Positions 23,119 through 30,685 of a DNA stretch of 64,000 bases are shown piece after piece. This stretch comes from Flavobacterium sp. Lineage in GTDB: Bacteria; Bacteroidota; Bacteroidia; Flavobacteriales; Flavobacteriaceae. Under the pieces are notes generated by a model. The model was not told where the DNA came from, ran no database searches, and saw only the letters and a list, made by a program, of their open reading frames with translations. The stretch spans positions 21,358 through 85,357 of the forward strand of contig NZ_SEBS01000016.1 in the NCBI RefSeq assembly GCF_004211145.1, given 5' to 3'. The position numbers were made by a program, and so were the translations under genes. Every line of letters begins with the position of its first letter. The first letter of the stretch is position 1.

Positions 23119-24681
23119 TTATTCTAGTGTCCATATATCAATATAGTCAATTGGAGCTGGAGGTGTGTCGTAAAAATGACATCCAAAAACACAGACTCCT
23201 TCACTAATTAAATCAGCATGGCCTGAAGCCCACAAGGGGTTTGTTGAAACCATAGAATAGATACCTTTTATTCCTGATGTTAAAGCAGGATAGTTTTGGC
23301 CATTCATCCCTCCTTCACTACCATCTATATGAACATGGTTCGCATTGTATGGAGTTGTTGTAGTTGCCGGATTTGTTCCAAAAGTTTCTTTCATCCATTT
23401 ATTCAAAGCCTTTGCATTCAAAAAATAATATTTCCCATCAGCCCCCATTACTGTACCTGGATTCCCGTTAGTTGTAATAATTTGAGGAATATTAATCCCT
23501 GAATAATTTAATCCTCTAGAAACCTTTAATGCGCAATACCCTGCTACCAAATTTGGATAATCAATGAAAGCTTGCTGAACTGCGCCACCAATTGTTTGAA
23601 CTAATGTAGCACCATTATTTGTTGGATACGCACTTTGAAAATTTGCCCATGTTGGCAAATTTTGCTGAGGAAAAGTAAGATTAGGATTTTCCCAGTAAGT
23701 TTCATCATAACTTAAAACATCCTGTCCTTCTCTTGGCATCATAAACCAATTCACAAACTGGCTCCATGTAATACTAGGATGATCCATTAAATAATCTACA
23801 GCCCAAGTCGCAAACCCCTCATCGCCTCCTTGATTAATATAATAACTAATCTCCTCTGCAATATCGGGATTCCTATCTAAAAATTTTTTTTGCTCCATTG
23901 TTAATGTGCCCAAAAATATAGCTCCATCATTCAAGGGCAAGACCGTTGCTGTATGTATAACACCTATCGAGCCTCCTCCACCGCCGTGACCCGGATTTGT
24001 TGGAGGATTTCCGCCTGATGTAGGAGGAACTCCGCCTCCGTCTCCGCCACCGCCGCCACCGCCGTCGCAAAACGTATACGTCGCCGAAGCAGTATATGCG
24101 GTTTGCGGACATGTACAAGCTTGTCCGGGCCAGTGTCCGGCACATCCGCATTGATAGTCAGTATAAATAGTGATGCTCACACAGCCTCCGAGCGCCCAAA
24201 TCTTGTTGTCCTCCATCACTTCGTATATTTCCATATACTCTTCTGATCCCGGCTCTAGTAACAAATCGTACTTTACAAGGTAAGCCTTCAATTCCTCTTG
24301 AGCTGTTCCGGGATCTTTGATCTGGAAGATTAGATTCTCGGTTTTTTCGGAAACATATTTATTGACAAGAAAATTATAGGTAAGCTCATTAAGCGTGTTG
24401 ACTATTTTAACCGTAGCAGAATCGATCACGATCTCATGTTGTTCGCCCTCACCATCTCGGAGTGTAAAACTGGGCGATTTTATATTCGGGACAAAACGCG
24501 ACATTGCTTTATTGAGAGCCTCATCTCCCTTGCATTCAGACAGCGTCTTATAAGTTATAGTCGCTTGTTGGGTCGAACGCGAGCTTTGTAGTACACTTTC
24601 CTGCGCTTCGCAGCCTGCCAACAGTACCGCAATAACAATAAAAACAAGAAACTGATAATTGATTTTTCGTATCAAGAGCAT
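23119..24681 (-). CDS. Lipoprotein polymorphic toxin with C-terminal Tae4-like amidase domain
   Basis: The protein has 520 residues. Lipobox LLAGC gives Cys24. Residues 25-165 form an N-terminal domain; 166-205 is cysteine-rich (CVSITIYTDYQCGCAGHW...); 207-238 is a glycine/proline linker; 250-330 includes PDIAEEISYYINQGGDEGFATWA and TWSQFVNWF. Residues about 370-520 resemble the type VI amidase effector Tae4, a peptidoglycan amidase. Cys383 in GYCALKVSRGLN fits the nucleophile and His488 in SGHADLISEG the catalytic histidine. Unlike type VI cargo it carries a lipoprotein signal, so it would sit on the producer's envelope. The coding GC falls from about 52% (24061-24180) to about 33% (23401-23520) across the linker. 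Immunity gene follows by 11 bases. Confidence 0.78.
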   Translation of the reverse strand: MLLIRKINYQFLVFIVIAVLLAGCEAQESVLQSSRSTQQATITYKTLSECKGDEALNKAMSRFVPNIKSPSFTLRDGEGEQHEIVIDSATVKIVNTLNELTYNFLVNKYVSEKTENLIFQIKDPGTAQEELKAYLVKYDLLLEPGSEEYMEIYEVMEDNKIWALGGCVSITIYTDYQCGCAGHWPGQACTCPQTAYTASATYTFCDGGGGGGGDGGGVPPTSGGNPPTNPGHGGGGGSIGVIHTATVLPLNDGAIFLGTLTMEQKKFLDRNPDIAEEISYYINQGGDEGFATWAVDYLMDHPSITWSQFVNWFMMPREGQDVLSYDETYWENPNLTFPQQNLPTWANFQSAYPTNNGATLVQTIGGAVQQAFIDYPNLVAGYCALKVSRGLNYSGINIPQIITTNGNPGTVMGADGKYYFLNAKALNKWMKETFGTNPATTTTPYNANHVHIDGSEGGMNGQNYPALTSGIKGIYSMVSTNPLWASGHADLISEGVCVFGCHFYDTPPAPIDYIDIWTLE

Positions 24682-24783
24682 AGTTTGTTTGATTAAGATT
24701 CCCCACCAAAGTACCCTATCCCTCCAAACAAAACAATCCCCAAATTAAGGGATATTTTAAAACTACCTAATTTTAGGGAGAGG

Positions 24784-25347
24784 CTATTTCCAGTAAAGAG
24801 TTTCCATTAAAGTCTGCATATCATTCTTAATATAATCGGCAGCGGGCATGATCGAATCGAAGTTTGGTTTTGCGTAGAAATACAGCGAGCCCGTAATGAA
24901 GTGTTTTGTACTGTCGGTCAGGTAAAATTGCGAATTGGTCGCGGCATTTCCTCCGACGCTGTAAAACATACCATAAACTTTCTTATCGCGGTTCACGAAC
25001 GGTTGTTCGGTTATCGCGTCGGCTTTGATCACGTGTTCGTACGTAAGTTTTTGGGCATCGCGCAGCAATTTGTCGATGTCCCCGTTGACGGTCTTGTAAG
25101 TCAGGTAAACCGTCGCCTTCATTTTTGGGTAATGGATCGTGTAGCTGCAGTTTTTCTCGGGCTTGATGAACGCGTTCGAGTTCATGTAGAAACCGTACGG
25201 GCAGCCGTCGGAGAAATTCGCATAATTCGCCACGGGATAATCCAACCTCAGGAATCCGCCGGGTTTTGGCAACACGTCGTCCTTGCAGCCGGCGATCGAC
25301 AACAACATAAACGAAACTAAAACATAAGGCGTAATTTTCTTAAGCAT
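24784..25347 (-). CDS. gldD: Gliding motility lipoprotein GldD
   Basis: The protein has 187 residues with lipobox LSIAGC. The mature region begins KDDVLPKPGGFLRLDYP and includes CPYGFYMNSNAFIKPEKNCSYTIHYPKMKATVYLTYK, characteristic of GldD. In Flavobacterium johnsoniae GldD is required for gliding and T9SS secretion. ATG 25347 overlaps the gldE stop codon by 8 bases (ATGCTTAA), as in the known gldE-gldD order. Confidence 0.93.
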   Translation of the reverse strand: MLKKITPYVLVSFMLLSIAGCKDDVLPKPGGFLRLDYPVANYANFSDGCPYGFYMNSNAFIKPEKNCSYTIHYPKMKATVYLTYKTVNGDIDKLLRDAQKLTYEHVIKADAITEQPFVNRDKKVYGMFYSVGGNAATNSQFYLTDSTKHFITGSLYFYAKPNFDSIMPAADYIKNDMQTLMETLYWK

Positions 25348-26641
25348 GTTCAACGGTAACTTTGATTTGTTTGATGCGCTTTCTATCGACTGACTCTATC
25401 GTAAAACGGCATTTGTCGAAATTTATTTTTTGGCCCTTCTTGGGGAAATTTCCAAGGATCTCGAGTAGGAAACCCGCCAACGTCTCGGCCTCGCCTTTGC
25501 TTTCCTCGAAAGTCGATTCGTCGAGGTCAATGATACGGTAAAAATCCCGAAGATTGACTTTGCCTTCGAACAAAAACGTGTTGTCGGAAATCTGGGAATA
25601 CGAAATGTTGTCGTCGTCGAATTCGTCTGAAATGTCGCCGACGATTTCCTCGATCACATCTTCAAGCGACACCAAACCCGATGTTCCGCCGTATTCGTCG
25701 ACCACGATCGCCAAGTGGTTTTTCATGCCTTGGAAATCCTTGAGCAGGTTGTCGAGTTTCTTGTTTTCAGGAACGAAAAACGGTTCGCGGATCAAAGCCT
25801 TCCAATCGAATTCCTTTTTCCCGATGTGCGGAATCAAGTCCTTCACGAACAAAACGCCCGTGATATGATCGATGTTTTCCTCGTAAACGGGAATGCGCGA
25901 AAATCCTTTTTCAATGATCTGCGGCAGGATTTCGGCGTAGGAATCGGTGATGTCGAGCGCGAAAATATCGATGCGCGGACTCATGACCTGTCGTGTTTCG
26001 GTGTTTCCGAACGATACGATTCCCTCGAGGATTTTCTGTTCCTGTTGTGACGTTTCTTCGCTCGAGGTCAATTCCAACGCCTGCGATAATTGATCTACCG
26101 AGAAATTGGATCTTTGTTTTCCGCCGAGCTTACGGTGCAGAAATCGCGTGATCGATCGCAACGGAATACTGACCGGAGTCAACACCGCATCGAGAAACGT
26201 GAGCGGACCCGCGATGAAGTGAGAGAATCGCAAGTTGTTTCTATTCGCGTAGATTTTTGGTAACACGTCGCCGAAAAGCAAAATGAAAAACGTGACGACA
26301 ATAATTTCGACCACAAATTTGAGCAACGGTATTTTGATGAATGAAAATAACGTCGTGCCGATCGTAAAGAAAAGTATCACGACGGCCATGTTCACGAAAC
26401 TGTTCGTGACCAGAATCGTCGCGAGCAATTTCTTGGGACGCTGAAGGAGTTTTGAGAGTATCGCGGCTTTCTTGGCATCGCGCTTGGCCGAATCTTCTAA
26501 ATCTTTGGGCGAAAGAGAGAAAAGTGCCACCTCAGCCGCCGACACCAATGCCGAACAAAAAAGCAGCACGAAAATGACCGCAAAGCCTGCAGTCAGGCCG
26601 ATGCTCGTGGAAAGAAGTTCGCTATTGGGCTCGGGGTCCAA
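25340..26641 (-). CDS. gldE: Gliding motility-associated protein GldE
   Basis: The protein has 433 residues. Four hydrophobic helices in a DUF21-type region (residues about 12-160) are followed by a CBS-domain pair (MSPRIDIFALDI... GVLFVKDLI, AIVVDEYGGTSGLVSLEDVIEEIVGDI) and a C-terminal CorC/HlyC-like domain (FEGKVNLRDFYRIIDLDES). It is an inner-membrane protein needed with GldD for gliding. It lies 21 bases after ssb and overlaps gldD, so ssb-gldE-gldD is one transcription unit. Confidence 0.93.
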   Translation of the reverse strand: MDPEPNSELLSTSIGLTAGFAVIFVLLFCSALVSAAEVALFSLSPKDLEDSAKRDAKKAAILSKLLQRPKKLLATILVTNSFVNMAVVILFFTIGTTLFSFIKIPLLKFVVEIIVVTFFILLFGDVLPKIYANRNNLRFSHFIAGPLTFLDAVLTPVSIPLRSITRFLHRKLGGKQRSNFSVDQLSQALELTSSEETSQQEQKILEGIVSFGNTETRQVMSPRIDIFALDITDSYAEILPQIIEKGFSRIPVYEENIDHITGVLFVKDLIPHIGKKEFDWKALIREPFFVPENKKLDNLLKDFQGMKNHLAIVVDEYGGTSGLVSLEDVIEEIVGDISDEFDDDNISYSQISDNTFLFEGKVNLRDFYRIIDLDESTFEESKGEAETLAGFLLEILGNFPKKGQKINFDKCRFTIESVDRKRIKQIKVTVEHA

Positions 26642-26662
26642 ATTTTTGGTGATTGGTTAAAC

Positions 26663-27094
26663 TTAGAACGGCAGGTCGTTTTCAGGCAGATCCCCGCGTT
26701 CGTAACTCGTGCCTTTCGGCGCCGATCCTGAAGGTTGTCGGTTCGAATCAAGGTCTTTCTTTACGTTTAGGAACGTGAATTCGGTGACCTGGATTTCAGT
26801 CGTGAATTTCGTCGTTCCGTCCTCGGCTTGCCATTGGCGCGATTTGATTCGGCCTTCCACATAGATCTTGTCGCCTTTTGAAAGATATTTTTCGCAGATC
26901 TCGGCCGCCTTGTTTCGCACGACGAGATTGTGCCATTCGGTCGACGTGATCTTCTCGTTCGTCGATTTGTTGATATACGTTTCATTCGTGGCCAGCGGAA
27001 AACGCCCGATGCAATTGCCGCCGTCAAAATAATGCATTTTGACTTCGTCGCCCAAATGGCCGATCAGCATGACTTTATTTAAGGTTCCGCTCAT
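26663..27094 (-). CDS. ssb: Single-stranded DNA-binding protein
   Basis: The protein has 143 residues. The OB fold occupies the first 110 (MSGTLNKVMLIGHLGDEVKMHYF, GRFPLATNE, TEWHNLVVRNKAAEICEKYLSKGDKIYVEGRI). A short linker and the acidic tip DLPENDLPF follow; that tip recruits partner proteins in replication and repair. It leads the ssb-gldE-gldD unit. The 1.7 kb upstream is a repeat field without genes. Confidence 0.96.
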   Translation of the reverse strand: MSGTLNKVMLIGHLGDEVKMHYFDGGNCIGRFPLATNETYINKSTNEKITSTEWHNLVVRNKAAEICEKYLSKGDKIYVEGRIKSRQWQAEDGTTKFTTEIQVTEFTFLNVKKDLDSNRQPSGSAPKGTSYERGDLPENDLPF

Positions 27095-27128
27095 GTTTCG
27101 TGGATTAGATGTGTAAATATAAGTTTAA

Positions 27129-27480
27129 TTGTTGAATCGTTGAATCGTTTGTTTGAATTCTTGTTTGCCGTGGATGAGTTGGTTTTTGTTGATTTGTTGA
27201 TTTGAAATACTTGTCTGCCGGGGACGAGTTGGTTTTTGTTGATTTGTTGATTTGTTGATTTGAAATACTTGCCTGCCGTGGACGAGTTGGTTTTTGTTGA
27301 TTTGTTGATTTGTTGATTTGTTGATTTGAAATACTTGCCTGCCGTGGATGAGTTGGTTTTTGTTGATGCGTTGATTTGTTGATTTGTTGATTTGAAATAC
27401 TTGTCTGCCGTGGATGAGTTGGTTTGTGTTGATTTGTTGATTTGTTGATTTGAATGCTCGCTTGCTATTGATAAGTTAGT
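27129..27480. repeat. Nested tandem repeat: TTGTTGAT octamers between TTG(C/T)CTGCCG words
   Basis: Six higher-order units each contain TTGCCTGCCGTGGATGAGTT (or a variant) and then a run of the octamer TTGTTGAT. The TTG(C/T)(C/T)TGCCG words start at about 27161, 27211, 27269, 27335, 27401 and 27460. The spacings of 50, 58, 66, 66 and about 58 differ in steps of 8, meaning gain or loss of one octamer at a time. There is no coding potential. Confidence 0.85.
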
Positions 27481-27572
27481 TTTTATTGGCGGGCTGCTCT
27501 GTTGATTTGTTCCGCTGCGATTTATCAGTTGGGCTACGCTTAGGTGTTTATTTGAATTCCGGTGTTATGAAA

Positions 27573-28800
27573 CGATTCATTTTAATTGATATTCTAATTG
27601 TCGTGAATCTCTGTTTGAACTTCGCCTTCGAACGACGATAATCAACAAAACTTAATACACCATCGGCAGGCAACGATTCATTTTAATTGATATTTTAATC
27701 GTCGGAGAATCTCTGTTTGAATTTTCCCTTCGAACGACGATCATCGACAGAACTTAATATACCATCGGCAGGCAAACGATTCATTTTAATTGATATTCTA
27801 AGTGTCGGAGAATGTCTGTTTGAACTTTGCCTTCGAACGACGATCATCAACAAAACTTAATTTACCATCGGCAGGCAGCGATTCATTTTCATTGATATTC
27901 TAAGTGTCGGAGAATGTCTGTTTGAACTTGGCCTTCGAACGACGATCATCAACAAAACTTAATATACCATCGGCAGGCAACGATTCATTTTAATTGATAT
28001 TCTAATTGTCGGAGAATCTCTGTTTGAATTTTGCCTTCGAACGACGATCATCAACAAAACTTAATATACCATCGGCAGGCAACGATTCATTTTAATTGAT
28101 ATTCTAATTGTCGTGAATCTCTGTTTGAATTTTGCCTTCGAACGACGATCATCAACAAAACTTAATATACCATCGGCAGGCAACGATTTATTTTAATTGA
28201 CATTCTAATTGTCGTAGAAACTCTGTTTGAACTTTGCCTTCGAACGACGATCATCAACAAAATTTAATATACCATCGGCAGGCAACGATTCATTTTAATT
28301 GATATTCTAAGTGTCGGAGAATGTCTGTTTGAACTTTGCCTTCGAACGACGATCATCAACAGAACTTATATACCATCGGCAGGCAACGATTCATTTTAAT
28401 TGATATTCTAATTGTCGGAGAATCTCTGTTTGAATTTTGCCTTCGAACGACGATCATCAACAAAACTTAATTTACCATCGGCAGGCAACGATTCGTTTTA
28501 ATTGATATTCTAATTGTCGTGAATCTCAGTTTGAATTTTGCCTTCGAACGACGATCATCGACAGAACTTAATATACCATCGGCAGGCAGCGATTCATTTT
28601 AATTGATATTCTAAGTGTCGGAGAATGTCTGTTTGAACTTTGCCTTCGAACGACGATCATCGATAGAACTTAATATACCATCGGCAGGCAACGATTCATT
28701 TTAATTGATATTCTAATTGTCGTAGAAACTCTGTTTGAACTTTGCCTTCGAACGACGATCATCAACAAAATTTAACATACCATCGGCAGGCAACGATTCA
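27573..28800. repeat. Tandem array of twelve ~102-bp units
   Basis: Units begin CGATTCATTTTAATTGATAT and pass through TTGCCTTCGAACGACGATCA to end CATCGGCAGGCAA. They start at 27573, 27674, 27777, 27879, 27981, 28083, 28184, 28286, 28387, 28489, 28590 and 28692, with a partial thirteenth at 28794. Spacing is 101-103 bases. Units differ only at scattered sites (for example TAATTGTCGTGAAT or TAAGTGTCGGAGAA), so they are copies of one minisatellite, not repeats with unique spacers. Between 27481 and 27572 I see nothing notable. Confidence 0.95.
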
Positions 28801-28830
28801 AATCAACAAATCAACAAATCAACACATCAA
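28800..28830. repeat. Inverted octamer run closing the repeat field
   Basis: AAATCAACAAATCAACAAATC is the reverse complement of the TTGTTGAT octamer run of the left array at 27129-27480. It lies just before the mutY stop codon, so the 102-bp array is bracketed by octamer runs in opposite orientation. Confidence 0.75.
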
Positions 28831-28833
28831 CCG

Positions 28834-29862
28834 TTACCTAAAAAAATGCCTGTCGATAAAATTCCCCAACACTACCGGAACCGGAAAACCACGAACGTCG
28901 TCTATCGAAATTCCATTTTCCAATTTTCCTGAAACCTCGACTTTCCAGAATCGGATGAACAAATGCTGGTGCGAAAGTTTGTGCGTGATCGCGGTCTGGT
29001 CGATTTCAGAAACGGAAAGGATTTCGTTTTTTGCTATCGCATCCGAAACAATTGCCAAGTTAGCAGCTGCTTGGGTTTCTACTAATGGAAATTCGTAAAG
29101 ATTCTGCCAGATGCCTTTGCCTTCGCGTTTCTGCAACAGCGTATTTCCGACAGCATCCTGATACACCATATAATTGAAGTAGCGATTCGTGATCTTTTGC
29201 TTCTTGAGTTTCACGGGAAGTTTATCGACTTTTCCTTTTGCGAGTGCGAGGCAGCCGTCGTTCATCGGGCAAAACATGCACGCGGGATTCTTCGGGACAC
29301 ATTGCAACGCTCCGAATTCCATCATCGCCTGGTTGAACGTCGCGGGATCGTCTTTGGGCATGAGTTCGAATGCAAGCGCGGCGAATTCCTTCTTGGCCTT
29401 GGGCGATGCGATGTCGGTTTCAATATCGAAATAACGTGACAGGACGCGAAATACGTTTCCGTCGACAACGGGAACCGCTTCCTTGTATGAAAACGATGCG
29501 ATTGCGGCCGCCGTGTAGTCGCCGACACCTTTCAATTGGAGTAGATCTTTGTAGTTCGAAGGGAATTTTCCGCCGAGTTCGTGCGCTACGATTTTCGCGG
29601 TTCCGTGCAGGTTTCTCGCACGTGAATAATAGCCGAGTCCTTGCCATAATTTGAGCACTTTTTCCTCGTCGGCGTTCGCGAGGTCGAACACTGTAGGAAA
29701 CGTCTCGGTAAACTTATAATAATACGGCATTCCCTGCGCAACCCGCGTTTGCTGGAGCATAATCTCAGAAAGCCATATATGGTAAGGATTCGTGGTTTCG
29801 CGCCAAGGCAATTCGCGCCTGTTTTGTAAATACCATTGAATAAGACGTTTAGCGAAGTCCAT
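28834..29862 (-). CDS. mutY: A/G-specific adenine DNA glycosylase
   Basis: The protein has 342 residues from ATG 29862 (MDFAKRLIQWYLQNRRELPWRETTNPYHIWLSEIMLQQT). It removes adenine mispaired with 8-oxoguanine. The helix-hairpin-helix LLQLKGVGDYTAAAIASF is followed by the catalytic aspartate (VPVVDGNVFRVLSRYF) and a 4Fe-4S loop with spacing CX6CX2CX5C (CVPKNPACMFCPMNDGC). The C-terminal NUDIX-like domain (LLQKREGKGIWQNLYEFPLVE) recognises 8-oxoG. It is divergent from the HU gene. Confidence 0.96.
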   Translation of the reverse strand: MDFAKRLIQWYLQNRRELPWRETTNPYHIWLSEIMLQQTRVAQGMPYYYKFTETFPTVFDLANADEEKVLKLWQGLGYYSRARNLHGTAKIVAHELGGKFPSNYKDLLQLKGVGDYTAAAIASFSYKEAVPVVDGNVFRVLSRYFDIETDIASPKAKKEFAALAFELMPKDDPATFNQAMMEFGALQCVPKNPACMFCPMNDGCLALAKGKVDKLPVKLKKQKITNRYFNYMVYQDAVGNTLLQKREGKGIWQNLYEFPLVETQAAANLAIVSDAIAKNEILSVSEIDQTAITHKLSHQHLFIRFWKVEVSGKLENGISIDDVRGFPVPVVLGNFIDRHFFR

Positions 29863-29920
29863 GTTTACGGGCGAAAGCGGCAAAAGTAAAAGTTTATGTT
29901 ATTAAATTTTAATTAATTAT

Positions 29921-29957
29921 GGTTGAATTATTGGTTTTTTAATTCTTATATTTGCAC
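29921..29957 (+). promoter_or_regulatory. Promoter of the HU gene
   Basis: TTATATTTGCACC at 29946-29958 is a strong Bacteroidota -7 element (TAnnTTTG), with TTG in GAATTATTGG about 20 bases upstream. It lies about 40 bases before the HU start codon. Confidence 0.65.
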
Positions 29958-29994
29958 CTCGAAAAATATCACACAATTATTAAAACGCAAGAAA

Positions 29995-30285
29995 ATGACG
30001 AAAGCAGATATCGTAGCGAAAATTTCTGAGAAGTTAGGTCTTGAAAAAGGCGATGTTCAGGCAACTGTAGAATCTTTTATGGACGAGGTCAAGACTTCTC
30101 TCGAAACAGGAGACAACGTTTATTTGAGAGGTTTTGGAAGCTTCATCATCAAGACAAGAGCTGAAAAAACAGGAAGAAACATCTCTAAAAACACCACGAT
30201 CAAAATTCCTGCTCACAACATCCCGGCATTCAAACCTGCAAAGGTGTTTGTTGAAGGTGTTAAAACCAACAACGAAGCAAAATAA
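29995..30285 (+). CDS. HU/IHF family DNA-binding protein
   Basis: The protein has 96 residues from ATG 29995 (MTKADIVAKISEKLGLEKGDV). It is a histone-like dimeric DNA-bending protein. The beta-arm region is visible as YLRGFGSFIIKTRAEKTGRNISKNTTIKIPAHNIPAFKPAKVF. Its own strong promoter precedes it, and a small basic-protein gene and rng follow on the same strand. Confidence 0.95.
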   Translation: MTKADIVAKISEKLGLEKGDVQATVESFMDEVKTSLETGDNVYLRGFGSFIIKTRAEKTGRNISKNTTIKIPAHNIPAFKPAKVFVEGVKTNNEAK

Positions 30286-30313
30286 CCAATAATTAATCAC
30301 TAAAATTCGCATT

Positions 30314-30406
30314 ATGCCAAGTGGTAAAAAGAGAAAAAGACATAAGGTAGCGACGCACAAACGTAAAAAACGTGCGAGAGCTAACCGTCACAAGAAGAAA
30401 AAGTAG
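30314..30406 (+). CDS. 30-residue basic protein, probable ribosomal protein (bL38-like)
   Basis: A short reading frame encodes MPSGKKRKRHKVATHKRKKR followed by ARANRHKKKK. Almost all residues are lysine, arginine or histidine. The same tiny protein recurs between HU and rng genes in Flavobacteria. A small basic large-subunit protein (bL38) has been described in a Flavobacterium ribosome structure, and I think this is that protein, but I cannot confirm the match. A terminator hairpin overlaps its stop codon. Confidence 0.7.
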   Translation: MPSGKKRKRHKVATHKRKKRARANRHKKKK

Positions 30407-30428
30407 TTCTTTAACTACTTTTTTCTTT
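30398..30428 (+). terminator. Terminator overlapping the stop codon of the small basic gene
   Basis: AAAGTAGTT and AACTACTTT pair across CTTT-type loop bases, then T-rich sequence follows. The stem includes the TAG stop codon. Confidence 0.7.
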
Positions 30429-30627
30429 TTAGGAAAATTAGAAAAATTACAAATCGTTCATTGAAATCGGGTTACAATCGAAAAGTCAGATGTCCAAAGC
30501 TACAAGCAGCGCGGCGTTTGAGAGAGCTTTTCAGGTAATCCACCGGGTAATTACATACCTGTTATTTATTGTTTAATCCATCCCCTATTTGGGTACAAGG
30601 CGCAAGGTGTAAGGTGCAAGGTTTTCG

Positions 30628-30660
30628 AACCCTGAACCCTGAACCCTGAACCCTGAACCT
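30628..30660. repeat. AACCCTG heptamer tandem repeat
   Basis: Four exact AACCCTG units and a partial fifth lie about 25 bases before the rng start codon, preceded by CAAGGTGTAAGGTGCAAGG words. Related CCCTGAACC words occur at 15168-15190. Confidence 0.8.
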
Positions 30661-30685
30661 CAACTATCGGATAAAAATTTACAGT

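Noticed and set aside
20442..24681. A complete type VI secretion locus
   Set aside because: Only the Tae4-like domain and immunity genes are here; no sheath, Hcp, VgrG, PAAR or baseplate genes are seen, and the toxin has a lipoprotein signal.
27573..28800. Regular repeats suggesting a CRISPR array
   Set aside because: Units are contiguous 101-103 bp copies with only point differences; there are no unique spacers and no cas genes nearby.
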